Assembly: GCA_027475525.1 (NCBI GenBank)
Contig: JAMWFC010000011.1
Location: 125,183 to 189,182, forward strand
Origin: Macrolepiota albuminosa
Lineage: Eukaryota > Basidiomycota > Agaricomycetes > Agaricales > Agaricaceae
Length of the DNA: 64,000 bases
Reading direction: 5' to 3'
Part shown: positions 1 through 12,196 of the stretch, in pieces
Position numbering within the stretch: the first letter of the stretch is position 1
Layout of the letters: every line of letters starts with the position of its first letter
Translations under genes and position numbers: made by a program
The notes under the pieces: model-generated
What the model saw: only the letters and a program-made list of their open reading frames with translations
What the model was told of the DNA's origin: nothing
Database searches by the model: none

Positions 1-97
1 CTTACTCATGTGCTATAGGTAGGATCAATATACAAGAGTCGAGTATATGGGACTGAGGTCATACTTACTCATGTGCTATAGGTCTGAACCTTTAACA
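1..97 (+). repeat. 3' end of Copia 5' LTR
   Basis: It ends in CTTTAACA and corresponds to 6354-6450 of the 3' LTR, where the terminal CA has become TA. It contains two copies of CTTACTCATGTGCTATAGGT. Confidence 0.85.
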
Positions 98-112
98 GGT
101 TATGGGCAAGTG
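98..112 (+). other. Probable primer binding site of the Copia element
   Basis: GGTTATGGGC directly follows the 5' LTR. It is one mismatch from the complement of the initiator tRNA-Met anticodon arm (GGTTATGAGC), which Copia elements use as an internally cleaved half-tRNA primer. The tRNA match is from family knowledge, not from a tRNA seen here. Confidence 0.45.
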
Positions 113-281
113 CTGCATTGTACACTGACGTACAGATTCACGACCCTGACCTAGAAATTTTTTTTCTGTGTGGACTGACTGTTGCAGGTTTCACTCCTTG
201 ATTGCTGACATTATTGCGTGGCGTCTGCCCTGAGTACACGTGCTGTCTCTATTGCTTGTTTATCTACCCTTTTTGTCTTGA

Positions 282-2783
282 TTGCGATCTACTATGCCCT
301 CCCCTCCTTCGACTGACACGAGTACCAGGGGGCATTCCCTGGTCACCCCTACTAGTGAAGAAGTTGAGATGCGCTGGATTGATGGCCTAACGCTGATTGT
401 CACACAGATTAAGGTTTCCCTTCACTATTCTGGGGAATTATTAGCAAAGGATGATGGAAAATGGACGCCATGGTCCAAGTCTATGAAGCTTGAGCTTACC
501 ATGTCTGGTCTATATGAGTATATCTTTGATCTCCCCGATGTACCTGACAAGGTGTTCGAACTGCAAGCCCACCATAACTGGCAGGTGAATAACCGCCTGG
601 CCTGTTCATTTCTGATGTTAGGCCTGTTGGAATCTGAGCGTAACTTGGCTGATGACTCTGTTGATGCGAAGGCCCTATGGGACTATTTACAAGCACGCCA
701 TGGTGGGGCTGGGCCAGTCCAACAAGTTTGCCTTCTGCAGGAAGCACTAACTACGAAGTGCTCACCGACAGAACCGATCACCAAGACAATTGACCGCATC
801 TTTGAGAAGATTAACTGTGCTTTTGACGTTGAGACTGTCACAAAAGAACTCTTGCAATCCATTGCCGCCCTTTCCTCCCTTTCCGACAATCCTTTGTACG
901 TGAGTGCCAGATCAATTATCTCTCAGGATCTTGCAGCTGCAACGGCTGCTTCTCTCTATGGTCCAGATGACATCCGTAGGTTTCTGGAGAATGAACAGAC
1001 ACTCTACACTGCTGACAAGGGCCTACCTGACACGCTGCCTGCAGCGCTGGCAGCCCATCAGACTAACAGATGTGATGACTTGGTCTGCAAGGCATGCAAG
1101 ACACGAGGATGGACTGTTTTTACGGGACACACCAAGCCTTGGTGTATCTTAGAAGGTGGTGGCATGGCTGGAAAGACATTAGATGATGCAAGGACAGCAC
1201 GCCTGGCTCATTACAAAGCAAAGAGGGAGAATCGAGATAAGAAGAAGAGCATGACAAAACTCACTTTTACTCCAGCAGGCAGCACGGCATTCACCGTCGA
1301 GGGAGATGCAGATACCCTAGCTGCGTACGTCACAAGTCAAACTGGCAAGACCCCAACTACAGCTGTGAAGGGGGAATTTGCAGGGCTAGCTTCGGATGAG
1401 ATCCCAGGGAGCACCACCCTCGAGGTTGCTGAGAGTCTCGAAGTTGATGCATGGGTTGTGCTGGAGGAGGAGCCAGAAACTAGCATTGACTGGAGAGATT
1501 ATACAGATGGCGATACAATGCTTTCCAGCACTACCACCACCCTCGACACCTACCCTTTCTATCTAGACTCCGGCACAACAATCCACATTTCACCAAATAC
1601 CTCTGACTTTGAATTTATGACACCTAGTCCGCACAAACCAATCTGAGGAGTAGGTGGATCAACAATTTTTGCCACCGCAGTAGGAAGAATCCGCTTACAT
1701 CTCACCGATGGTTCCCACCTCACTCTGGACAATGCATTACTCATTCCAAAGGCCACTGTTAGATTGTTGTCAATAAGTGCCATGGCAAAGAAGGCTGGAA
1801 TCTTTACAACCTTTAGTGACACTAAGGCAACATTGTTTACAAAGGTTACGAAGAAGTTAATAGCAAGCGGAACACTACTTCCCATGCGGAACTTATATGC
1901 GCTGAATCTCCAAAGTGAATCTGCATTCTCCATCCACTCATTACCTAATATCACCACATGGCACCGTCATCTAGGCCATGCCAACTACCAGACAATCATT
2001 GATATGGCCAAGTCCGGGATGATTGAAGGTATGCCATCCACCTTCCCTACCAAGCCAACAAAATGTGACGAGTGTATTCTTGGCAAGCAGACAAGAACAC
2101 CAGTCCCAAAGGTTAGGGAGGAGGGCATTGGGCATAGGGCAACGCGACGGCTAGGAATTGTCTGGGTAGACTTGACTGGAAAACAAGATATAACATCACG
2201 CACTAGGAACAATTACATCATGAATATAGTTGATGACCATACAAACAAGCCATGGTCCATACCGCTAAGACTGAAGAGTGATGCGTTTGGTGAATTGAAA
2301 GCCTGGATACTAGCACGGCAAGTTGAAACAGGACTCAATGTTAGAATCTTACAATCAGGGAATGACTCTGAGATCATTGCCAAAGAGAACGAAACGTGGT
2401 ACTGCTCTCAAGGCATTATGACTCAACATGGTGCAGTATACACGTCAGCGCACTTAGGACGTGTTGAACGGATGCATAGAACTCTTATGGAAAAGAGTAT
2501 TGCAATGTGTCTATATGCTAAATGCTTACCATTCCTGTGGGATGAGTTCTACCTTACAGTGGCTCACTTACATGGCAAAACGAAGACGTCAGCCGTGAAC
2601 AATGTCACTCCGGATGAGTTATGGTATGGAATACGTCCAAGCTACTCGTATATCCGTGAAATTAGTTGCCATGTTTATGTCTTAATCCTCGGGAAACACA
2701 ACCCAAAGATCTATGAGAGATCTATTGAATGTGTACTTATTGGCTACGATTTAAAGGCTAAAGCTTACAGATGTTATGATTGA
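282..2783 (+). pseudogene. Copia Gag-protease-integrase (decayed)
   Basis: One reading frame from the ATG at 282 carries, in order, a UBN2-type Copia Gag domain (about residues 30-250), a Cys/His knuckle-like segment (CKAC followed by GHTKPWC), the protease motif LDSGTTIHIS near 1562-1591, the GAG-pre-integrase motif (WHRHLGHAN) near 1960 and the integrase core (VWVDLTG, then GRVERMHRTL). Nonsense codons lie at 1644 and 2781, both TGA where the family normally has Arg, consistent with CGA to TGA. The second integrase Asp appears lost: SGN stands where Copia integrases have SDN. The frame continues beyond 2783 into the linker before RT. Gag builds the particle, protease cleaves the polyprotein and integrase inserts cDNA. 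This copy cannot encode them intact. Confidence 0.9.
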
Positions 2784-4925
2784 GCCACAAAGCGAGTCTA
2801 CAGCACGTACCATGTCAAGTTTATTGAACACCATAATGACAATGCCACCGATGTACAAACCCATCCGCCCGCATATCAAAACCTGCCTGAGGTACCAACA
2901 ATCGAGTCTATTTCGAGAGGTGCAAGAGATCAGCCATACATTATACCAGATGACGATGAAGCACCTACTCTTAGTAACAGTAACGATGCCGACCAAGCAC
3001 CACCACGACCAGAAATACCTGCTGACCCTCTACCAGAACACAATGAACAAATGATAGAAAATAACGAACCCATCCAAGATCTTCCCTGCAGATCCACGCG
3101 AGTTCCGATACCAACAGCGAGAAGCAAGCCTGATGAAGTACTTGAGACAAGGGTACAGAGAGCTGTGAGGGAATCAAGAGAATCAGCTGAACGAATCCGA
3201 GCACAGAAAGCAGAGCACCGTCAGGCAATAGATGAACTTCATCGTGAGAGAGGTCAAGATCATCAGGATGCCGCAGAGGACAACCTCAATGTTGACCAAC
3301 TCTTGGCAACACTGAATGCAATTGAAGATGAACCTCCCATAGAACCCGGCAATGTAGACCCACAAGTCCCTAAAACATGGCGTCAAGCTCAAGCAAGTCC
3401 TGATGCATCGAGGTGGAAAGCAGCATATGTTGACGAACTTAAATCTCTGAAAGACATGGGAGTCTACAGGTTGGTACCAAGAGAGGAGGTACCTTCCGGC
3501 TATAGAATTCATTGTGGACGTCCTGTCTTTGCCCTTCCTTAAGCACAATGAAAAAGAGAATATTGTACGGTTCAAGGTGCGACATGTTCTACAAGGGTTC
3601 AATCAAATATACGGAAAGGAATATACTAAGACGACCTCACCGACTGCACGTGCAGAATCATGGCGTATATTGCTTCATCTTGCAGCAGCACAGGGCTGGG
3701 ACGCAATGCAAATCAATGTTAAGACAGCATTTTTGTATGGCGTGTTGCCTGAGGAGGAGACGACTTAGATGAGCAACCTAGAGATTTTGAAGAACCTGGA
3801 AAGGAGGACTACATCTGCAAACTTGAGAGAGGGCTCTACGGAATGAAACAGGCTGGTGGGATCTGGAACCAAACACTGAATGAGAACATGGTCCTCAAAT
3901 GGGGCTTCATGAGACTTGCCTGTGAGTCCTGTGTTTACTATAGGAAATCTGATCATGGGACAGTCATCACAGCTGTCCACGTTGACGATTTCTTGTCAAT
4001 CGCAAGTTCCAAAGAAGCAAACACGCACTTTAAATCCCAATTACAGGAGACCTGGACAATTTCAGATCTGGGCTTACCTAGACAGATTGTGGGAATCGCC
4101 ATAAATTGGGACACAGAGAGCCGTGCGGTTTATCTTTCACAAACACCCATCATCGACAGACTGATCTCTCAATTTGGACAAAAGGATGCCAATTCTCTAT
4201 CCCTACCCATGGAACCAGGCCTGAAGTTACGGCGGACAGATTACTCTAAGCTTAGCCAGGAGGAGTGGGATAACATAGCCAAAATCCTGTATTGAAGACT
4301 GGTTGGAGGGTTAATCTGGCTGGCCATATCCTCGAGACCAGACATACAATATGCGGTACAACAATTTAGCCAATATTTCGATTCTTATTCGGTGGCACAC
4401 TGGAATGCAGCAATATGGGTACTCCGTTATCTGAAGGGAACAAAGAATATGAAACTACGTTTGGGAGGGTCTTCTATCTCATTGACAGGCTTCACTGACT
4501 CAGATTGGGCGAATTGCCTCGACACTAGGCGGAGTGTTGGGGGCTATGCTTGGTCCCTGGGATCAGGCATTATTTCATGGGTGTCGTGCAAACAGAAGAC
4601 AGTAGCAGCATCCTCCTGCGAGGCAGAATATATGGCAGCGTTTGAAGCAGCACAAGAGTGTATCTGGCTACGAACCCTTCTCCATGCGATCGATCACAAT
4701 GTAGACAAGGCAACTACTATCCTATGTGACAACAACGCTGTGATAAACCTGTCAGAAGACCCCTTGCTCCATTCCCGAGTCAAATACGTTGATATCAAGT
4801 ATCATTTCTTACGCGAACGAGCAGAATTGAAGGAACTTGTCCTACAATACATCAACACGAGAGACAACATTGCCGATCTATTTACAAAAGCCCTTCCCTT
4901 ACCCCGATTCACTCGACTTTGACAA
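2784..4925 (+). pseudogene. Copia reverse transcriptase-RNase H (decayed)
   Basis: It continues the Copia polyprotein. An acidic linker (2784-3400) runs into RT (KTWRQAQ at 3373, VKTAFLYG at 3718-3741, AVHVDDFLSIA at ~3973-4005) and then RNase H (FTDSDWANC at 4492-4518, SSCEAEYMA at 4612-4638, ADLFTKALP near the end at ~4892). Frame breaks occur near 3520, at 3768 and at 4293. The motif A Asp is replaced by Asn (QINVKTAFL where QIDV is usual), so RT would be inactive even if the frame were whole. The HVDD box itself is kept. The frame ends at 4922, about 90 bp before the 3' LTR. Confidence 0.9.
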
Positions 4926-5000
4926 ATCCTTGGTATTTTATGAGCCACAATTCTTCACGAGGAGGAGCAACTAACTCGCTAACTTGATTATGCCACTAAC

Positions 5001-5012
5001 GGTGAGGAGGAG
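5001..5012 (+). other. Polypurine tract of the Copia element
   Basis: GGTGAGGAGGAG lies immediately 5' of the 3' LTR start (TGTTGGATGCC), the position expected for plus-strand priming. Confidence 0.7.
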
Positions 5013-6450
5013 TGTTGGATGCCAGGGTTACACCGTAAGCGGCGTGTGGTCTAATATCCGATGATGACGCCAACTGTGGTTGGGTGCGCTGGACGTATAC
5101 GCAGTACAACGCCGTCTCCAGCACCTGGCATACGGGTTTGTGAGGAGTCCTGGCAGGGTCCCGGTGTGCTTGAGCAGAGGTGATAGGGCGATGCGCTAGA
5201 TGATAGCGCTTCGGGTGCTACCTAGCAAGTGGTAAGCGTCGTAGTTTAGGAGAAGTTATAGTGAATAAGACGAATAGCGCAGCGTAGCGTGCCCGTAGGT
5301 GGCACCGTAAACAACAAAGATGAGATAGACAAAGCTAGCGCCGAGCTTGGTGACAAAGTTAGGCAATGCTAGCGCGATTTGAACGCTAAGTATAACTGGG
5401 TGCTCAAGAGGTTACGATTCGTTGTTATATACATGGCAAGTAGCTAGTTTTTATACTATGTGCTACGGTTAACTGGGTGCTCAAGAGGTTACGATTCGTT
5501 GTTATATACATGGCAAGTAGCTAGTTTTTATACTATGTGCTACGGTATTTCCAAAATAAGTCCATTGACGGCGCTACCAATTAGTGCCTCTCTTTGTGAC
5601 TGTAGCTAACGGCCACCTGTCAATGGCGACCTGCAGCACATGGGTGATGGCGACCAACGGCGACTCTAAAACTACTTAGAAGTGGTACAAGTTTGCTCAC
5701 TTTTTGATGTAATTTAATTGGCCATGCCATCCCGGGGTATGATCGGGGAATCCTCAACAGACGCTGTGAGCGCTAATTCCGGCGCTAAACATTGTACCAT
5801 CTTTTGATAGATTTAAATGTTGGGTCTGCGTGTATCCTGTCTCGTCGTCATTGATTCCTTTAGACTTCTGATTGAGGTGCCTCGGTGATTGACAGCGCCA
5901 GTTGCTAACTCCTTTCAGTACTGATTGGAGTTTGGTCAGAGTCACCTCCCGCCGTTGTGCTAGCGCTATGAGTTCTGGGCCTTCTTGGTCTTCAAAGTAA
6001 CTGAGTGGAGGGCGCTGAGGGGCTGATACTGGTGATTGAGATGAATGGATAAGTCTTGCCATAGAGCACCCACGCTAGGGCTGCTCTGTACCCAAGGCTG
6101 GTCACTAGAGTCTCTAGTGTGTCAAGTGTTGGTCAGCCTATAATGTCCCTTGATGCGCTCAGTCCGAGTAGAAGCCTATCACCGAAAGGATCAATATAAA
6201 TCTCATTTATACCTTATCTTACCCTGACACAGACAGAATAGATATATAACCAAGTACTAATCACATAACCCTCAGTCAAGTATACGAGACTGAGGGTGAG
6301 TGGTATACATACCAATGGACATGAACATTACTTACAATCCTACCCTAGTCATACTTACTCATGTGCTATAAGTAGGATCAATATACAAGAGTTGAGTATA
6401 CGAGACTGAGGTCATAGTTACTCATGTGCTATAGGTGTGAACCTTTAATA
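5013..6450 (+). repeat. Copia 3' LTR
   Basis: It starts TGTTGGATGCC directly after the purine tract and ends CCTTTAATA, matching the 5' LTR end. It is about 1.44 kb and includes an exact 77-bp tandem duplication. Inverted relatives of this LTR lie at 11405-11700, at 50604-51449 joined to 60909-61269, and at 61743-62190. Confidence 0.85.
5393..5546. repeat. Exact 2 x 77 bp tandem duplication in the Copia LTR
   Basis: 5393-5469 and 5470-5546 are identical (both begin TAACTGGGTGCTCAAGAGG). An inverted relative of this LTR also has a 77-bp duplication nearby but with different boundaries (51253-51406). One of six period-77 duplications in the window; probably an assembly artefact. Confidence 0.95.
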
Positions 6451-6942
6451 CTCAGTCACACAGCTGGCAGAGGAAGATTCAAAGTGTATCAGAGTATATA
6501 CTGACAATATCATAATAACTAGTCACCTGGCAGAGGAAGATCCAAAGAGAACAAGTCTAGGGATTTTCTATGCCAGGTTGGATGCTTCTGGGGCTTCTGA
6601 AGTATGGGAAACAACTGTACTGTACAACAAAATCTGAAAAACTTGAAAATTGACTAACCAAACAACTATGCAAACAAGGCAGGAAAACTCCGGACTTTAA
6701 AAGTCAGAAAGGCAAACTTCGGCTTATATAAGCAGTCTGGAAGCAGTGCTGAAAGGCCCATACTTGTCTGAATGGTAGCTAAAGAACCGGAGCATCTCAA
6801 AGGCTGAGAGTAGTACTAACAGATAGTGTTGAAAGAATAGAAACAGTAAAATGAAATAATGTCAGAAGAAATAAGAGAATGAATGAAGGGAGAGTGAAGG
6901 AATAAGGAGTGAGAAAAGGAAAAAATGAGGAGTCCCCTGACA
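6451..6942 (-). repeat. Solo LTR copy A of the TGTCAGGGGAC family, truncated by the Copia insertion
   Basis: Read on the minus strand it begins TGTCAGGGGACTCC at 6942 and runs to CTGTGTGACTGAG, where the Copia LTR interrupts it. Other copies lie at 7548, 10886, 12197, 44424 and 48177. Confidence 0.85.
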
Positions 6943-7547
6943 ATGCCGGAGCATGCAGGCATACTAGGCAATGAGAAGGCTGATAAGAAGGTGAAAAAGA
7001 CAGCAGAGGGGGACAAAACCAAGACTAGAAGTATAGCCATGCTGAGGAAGCCATTGAAGGCATCTAAAGCTGCAACAATAGCAACACACAAGAAGCTGTG
7101 GCAAAGCAAGATGGAGCAGAAGTTACAGGATTTGCCATGATTTGAGAGACTTTGGCATGTTGATCACAATGCTCCACAGATGAAGATGGCCATTAGGACA
7201 GCTGATGCCCTTCCTAGGCGGCATGCAGCCTACTCATCTAGCTACGCACTGGCCATTGCCCTCTCAATTAGTATCTACATTGCTTTGGGAGAAGGGAATC
7301 CCCTCTATGTGGGGCTTGCCAGGACACCACAGAGACAGTTGAACACTTTTTATTCAAGTGCAGAGCCCACGACTGACACAGGAGAGAGATGCACAGGATC
7401 ACAGGAATGGGACCAGAGGCAATTCACAAACTACTCAGTGAAGAAAAAGCAATCAAGGTCCTTTTCAGATACGTGAACTGCATGTGCAGGTTTTGAGAGA
7501 CCTCGTGGAAATCTACACCTAATCAAGAGTGTGGAGGAGACTAGAAA
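6943..7547 (+). pseudogene. LINE RNase H / C-terminal zinc-finger fragment
   Basis: Translation in shifting frames gives the tail of an RNase H domain (GILGNEKADKK at ~6958-6990), a basic linker (ASKAATIATHKKLWQ), then the Cys-His motif typical of Tad/R1-like LINE C-termini (SPLCGACQDTTETVEHFLF, near 7298-7354). Stops interrupt it, for example at 7138. It is only ~600 bp and is flanked by two solo LTRs in opposite orientation (6451-6942 and 7548-8065). It is a different element from the LINE at 29442-37229, since the shared motifs differ in sequence. Confidence 0.75.
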
Positions 7548-8065
7548 TGTCAGGGGACCCCTCATTCCTTCCTTCTTTCACTCCTTATTTCTTCACTCTC
7601 CTTTCATTCACTTCCTTATTTCTTCTACCATTCTCTCATTTGGCTGTTACTACTTCTTCAACACTATCTGTTGGTACTATTCTCAACCTTTGAGGTGCTC
7701 TGGTTCTTTAGCTATCACTCAGACAAGTGTGGGCCCTTCAGCACCGCTCCAGGCTGCTTAGATAAGCCGGAGTTTGCCTTTCTGACTTCTAAAGTCCGGA
7801 GTTTTCCTCCCTTGTTTGCACACTTGTTTGGTTAGTCAATTTTCGAGTTTTTAAGGTTTTGTTGTACTGTACAGTTGTTTCCCACGCTTCAGAGGCCCCA
7901 GAAGCGTCCAACCTGGCATAGGGAATCCCCAGACTTGTTCTCTTTGGATCTCCCTCTGCCAGGTGAGTAGCTACCTTGATATTGTCAGTATATATTCTAA
8001 TACACTTTGGATCTCCCTCTGCCAGCTGTGTGACTGAGCCACAGCCTCTAGAGGTCGCCCTTACA
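7548..8065 (+). repeat. LTR copy B, 5' LTR of the decayed Gypsy-1 element
   Basis: It starts TGTCAGGGGACCCC and ends GTCGCCCTTACA, 518 bp. It is followed by decayed Gypsy coding sequence and, at 10886-10987, by the last ~100 bp of another copy of the same LTR. That arrangement supports assigning this LTR family to Gypsy-1. Confidence 0.8.
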
Positions 8066-10885
8066 AGAAAGTCCAGGAAGAAGAAACAATGGAGATAGAG
8101 GCGGGAGTGATGTGTGCACATTATACAGCCAAATTGCCTCACGAGCCATAATACGGTTCACAGCCCGATTATGGGCACAGCCTTATCACAATAGTATTTC
8201 TCAACAGTAGGAGGAGTAGATGGCCACACAGTACACTACATACACAGTAGAACCTGACATAAGGCAAGGCCTCAATGGATATAGAAGCAAATTAAAATCA
8301 AATCAAATCACCATTCAAGATCCCAATACAGGCTGTTGAACTGCCCTGCCTACTATTGAAAGAGGCAAAATGCCAAAGGCTGGGGCTGCTAGAAAGAGTG
8401 AAGCAAAATTTTAAGTCTCAAGAAACTTGTTGCAGACCAGAAAGAGATTGCAGTAAGTCTCACTAAGACTCAGGAAGGGGAGATAGTAGTGACTGGATAT
8501 TCTATAGAACATAGTAAATTCAGTCAGAAAGAGTTGAGAGATGTATATCTGCATGCTTTTGCAGCAAGCAATAAATATGCAGAGAAGAAGCAGAAGACAT
8601 TGTCAGCATATTTGAATGGGCATTTAGCTGAAATATCTGACAGTCTTGAGGAGCTGCTAGTACAAGAGGAAAACTTGAAGTCAAAAACAAGTATTTTCTA
8701 AGAAATACAAACTTGTGGCTAGAAAGATTAAGCCTGTACTAGGTACTTCACCTGAGGAATTAAGAATTGAGAGGTGCATTACTAGAGACCTACTGGCAGA
8801 CATGCCTCAGTTGGATCCCAATCTACCAGAGCTCAAACTTACAGGAAAATATACAGCTGAGTGCAAGGAGATCATTGACCAAGCTCCTTGTGATGGTTTT
8901 CTTTGGCCAGAAGAGATAAAAGCAGTACATCACTTTATGATACCACAAATGGAATGATTCTGAAAGAGGAAGACTGAAGGAGAAATTCTCCTCTGCAGTA
9001 ATCATGCCAGTAGTCCCTCACACTTCATGGGTGTTGAAGAACATTTCTATTGCTCCAGGTCTTAGGGATAGAATCTGCAAAATGATAAAGCAAAAAAAAA
9101 ATTGAGGCAGAGGTCTATGAATCTTCTAATTCTTCATATTGCTCCCAATGATTTACAGTGTTAAAGAAGGATAATAAGAGTTTGAAGATAGTCCATAGCT
9201 TAGAACCTTTGAACAAGATAACTATAGCACATTCTGAGTTGCCACCAGCAAATGAGGAATTAGCTAGTCACTTCTCAGGTAGAGCTTGTGGAGGTATCTT
9301 TGACTTGTATGTGTGATATGATAAGAGAGTACTAGATGTGCACTCTAGAGATTATACTATATTTCAGACACAATTTGGGGCTCTTAGGTTGGTTATCTTA
9401 CCAATGGAATGGACAAATTCAGTGCCTATTTTCCATGATAATATTACATTCATCTTAAAAGATGAGATACCACATGTAACTTGGCCCTACATTGATGATG
9501 TACCAGTCAGAGGGCCACCTCATAGATATGAGTTGCCAGATAGTAGTTGTGAAGTCATCCCAGAGAATCCAGGCATTAGGAGATTTGTATGAAAGCACTT
9601 TCAATATAAATAGAGTGTTACAAAGAATCAAATATGCAGGAGAAACTTTCTCTGGGAAAGAGTCAGTAGTATATGCAGATAAGATTGTGGTTGTTGGCCA
9701 TAGATGCTCTTATGAAGGGCAGAGACCAGAGACCAAAAGATTTGCCATAGTAATAAAATGGAATAACTGCAGGGATGTAATGTAGCATGCTATGTGGCTA
9801 TAGCCATATAGCTGTTAGTTAGTAGAACTAAATAAAATTATGTTATATATATTATAATATAATTTTATTTACATATTATAAATACTTACTTATTTGCTGC
9901 TTATAAAGCAGCTTATTTTGTATTCATTCTACAAAGTCAATAAATTGGACTGGTCTGATTCTGTGTAGTGTAAACTCTAAGCTCTCACTTAATCCATAAC
10001 TTTGTTACAAGGAATAAACATGAAGTAAGATCATTTTCAGAGATGGTACTTTTAGATTTTTTATCAAGGACTATGCCAAGGTAGCAGCATCTATCAATAA
10101 ACTTACTCAGAATGATGTACCTTTCACTTGAAAAGAAGAGCAGCGCTCTGCAATAGCACAAATGAAGAAGTTGCTAGCAGAGAGTGCTTTTTTAAAATCT
10201 ATTGACTATAAGTCAGAAGGTGCAGTAATTCTGTCAGTGGATACATTCTGGATGGCAGTGAGTTTTAGAATCTTCCAAGAGAACCCATACAATTCTAAAT
10301 TTACACTTGTGTCAAATTAGGATCTATCATCCTAAATGAGAGGGAAGCTAGATTTTCTCAACTAAAAAGAGAGCTGTATAGTCTCATGAGATCTCTGCTA
10401 GCCAACAAGTATGGGCTAGTTGGTTGTAGAAAACTAGTAATAGAAACAGATGCTGAGTATCTGAAAGGGATGCTAGGAAATCCAGGAATAGGACTCAATG
10501 CCACTATTATAAGATGAATTGAGAATGTCTTGCTCTACCACTTTACCTTAAGGCATTTGCCAGGCAAGACATTCAGTATGGATGGCTTGTCACAGCAGTC
10601 TAAGCAGCCAGAAGATAAGAAGTACCTATCAGTGGATACTGAGTTAATGGATAAACCCAAGTCTATAAACTATGAGTATTCAGACAAACTCAATAATGTA
10701 TCTGGTTGGGAAGACTGGGAACCTTGGGAACTTGAAGAGTTTGCAGATCAGATCGACACCAGAGGAGGCTATCTAAACATGGTGGCTACTGAGGTATCGG
10801 ACTTTGAGCAAGAACTTAGTAAAGTCAGGTCCCAGAAGCAGGAGCTTAGGGATAGAGTCTTGAGTCAAACACCAGGGACAAGCAT
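8066..10885 (+). pseudogene. Decayed Gypsy-1 polyprotein (protease tail, RT, RNase H)
   Basis: Fragments in order: the tail of a retropepsin region (ITIQDPNTG, then ALPTIERGK, 8300-8370), a pre-RT linker (RIERCITRDLL; YTAECKEIIDQAP; FLWPEE, 8763-8930), RT (WVLKNISIAPG near 9030; RDYTIFQTQFGALRL and WPYIDDVPV, 9346-9513) and RNase H (LNEREARFSQLKREL; ETDAEYLKGML; FTLRHLPGK, 10330-10575). Homologous domains lie on the minus strand at 13612-15470, which also shows the missing protease core. Gag, most of protease and the integrase are absent here. Multiple stops and frameshifts are present. The YIDD box is intact. An AT-rich insertion separates RT from RNase H. Confidence 0.85.
9782..10018. other. 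AT-rich insertion inside the Gypsy-1 RT
   Basis: The Gypsy reading breaks off after NNCRDV (9779) and resumes at ATGAAGTAAGATC (10020). The intervening ~237 bp is very AT-rich and contains a perfect 12-bp inverted repeat (AAATAAAATTAT at 9830-9841, ATAATTTTATTT at 9859-9870). It may be a small MITE-like insertion, but no clear terminal repeats or target duplication were identified. Confidence 0.45.
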
Positions 10886-10987
10886 TGAGTAGTTATTATG
10901 ATATTAATAGTATATACTCTAATATACTTTGGATCTCCTTCTGCCAGCCATATGACTAAGCCATAGCCTCCAGAGATTGCCCTTACA
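10886..10987 (+). repeat. Truncated Gypsy-1 3' LTR (last ~100 bp)
   Basis: GAGTAGTTATTATGATATT through CCCTTACA matches the last ~100 bp of the solo LTRs (compare 44821-44920). The LTR start is missing. Confidence 0.75.
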
Positions 10988-11404
10988 AAGGTATAAGGAG
11001 GCACTGTAGTCTGCTGAACTTAATCAAGATTGATCCATGACTGGTTCAAAGAAATCATTCTTGAAGATTAGCCTGTGATTGAGTCTCATCAAAATGTTAT
11101 TGCTGCTTCAGCTTTTGCTATTTGAGCTGATAGTGTTGGATTTTTTACATTGCTGGGTCATCTGAGATTATTATTTAGTCAGTTGACTGGTTCTTAGAGG
11201 TGTGCTAGTCTACAGTTTTTGACTTTTACACAAGTGCTTAAGGTTTTAAGCACTCATATATGCTTTTTTAAACGAATAATAATCATTGTTTTATTTTTTG
11301 TCCTCTCAGGTTCTGTTTCAGATTCAAGACAGATGTGTCACTGCACATGTAAATAACAACAAATAGGAACTCTTGTTACCTTCATCATTCAAACTTGACA
11401 GTCT
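10988..11404. other. Unassigned AT-rich repeat-like DNA
   Basis: No recognisable coding or terminal-repeat structure. Many stops in all frames. Confidence 0.4.
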
Positions 11405-11700
11405 GGATTTGTCTTTCTGAGAAGTCCAGCACTAGTAACATCTTTATCATCTTCAATGTCTATAGTGCCAACAGCAGGCACTATTGCATTATAATATTCT
11501 GTTTTTGTAATAACTTTGTCAGGACTCTAGTGCTTACAGTTTGCCAGGTAGCATTAGACAGGCTCATATCTAGTACCTTTTTTTACATTGCACACTGGGA
11601 CTTTGTCAGAACTCAATACAATTTAAACATGCCACACACTGAGACAATCTTTCACAATGTAGCACCTAGCATACCCAACCACAGTTGGCTTCATTAGCAG
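11405..11700 (-). repeat. Relic of a Copia LTR (inverted)
   Basis: It shares collinear blocks with 60980-61240 (for example GGCACNATNNNNC..., TTTGTC, TTGCCAGGTAGC, CCCAACCACAGTTGGC), with many C-to-T and G-to-A differences. Orientation is opposite to the LTR at 5013. Confidence 0.65.
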
Positions 11701-12196
11701 GATTATGATTATAGCCAGAAGCAGGCATTCTATGAGAGTGCAGAGAGAGTCAATGATGGTGTTGGTTGTTTGGCAGAGAAGGGTCAGTTGAGCAGTATGC
11801 TGGATAAAGAAGGCTTGAGTAAGCTGCACCTGAGACAAGTCCAGGCTTTATCCTGGAGGGCCATAGCATCTGAGGGAGCTTTTAGATTGGTAGGCTGAGA
11901 CATGGAGCATGCAGGTGCTTAAATCTGGTGAGGAAGCAACAAACAGGTGCAGGATAGGATTTTGGCAGGCTGTAGGAGGCTTCCAGAACAGAGTTAGGAG
12001 ACTTGTTCTGCTGTAAGAGTGATCTCCAAAGACTGTGGCTAATCACACAATTGGCAGAGAAAAATCTGAAGAGAATATGTCTAAGGATTTCTCTGCCTCA
12101 GTGTGGCACCTTAGCATAGTGGCAGTGGCATGGAAACAACTACAGCATGTAAAACTTACTCTGGAACAAGTTAGAAAGATCCCAGAAGCCTCTGGG
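11701..12196. other. Unassigned repeat DNA with a small LTR-like scrap
   Basis: No gene recognised. A stretch at ~12045-12105 (ATTGGCAGAGAAAAATCTG) resembles the CTGGCAGAGGGAGATCC block of the Gypsy-1 LTR, so it includes a degraded LTR piece. Confidence 0.35.

Larger units (their letters stand above)
1..6450 (+). mobile_element. Ty1/Copia LTR retrotransposon, 5' end cut by window edge
   Basis: Domain order is Gag, aspartic protease, integrase, reverse transcriptase, RNase H, which is the Copia order. The last 97 bp of the 5' LTR match the last ~97 bp of the 3' LTR (6354-6450), including the CATGTGCTATAGGT repeats. A purine tract (5001-5012) precedes the 3' LTR. The coding region is broken by nonsense codons and frameshifts, so this is a dead copy. 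The right end abuts a minus-strand solo LTR of another family that lacks its first ~35 bp, so this element probably inserted into that LTR. The left target duplication is outside the window. Confidence 0.93.
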
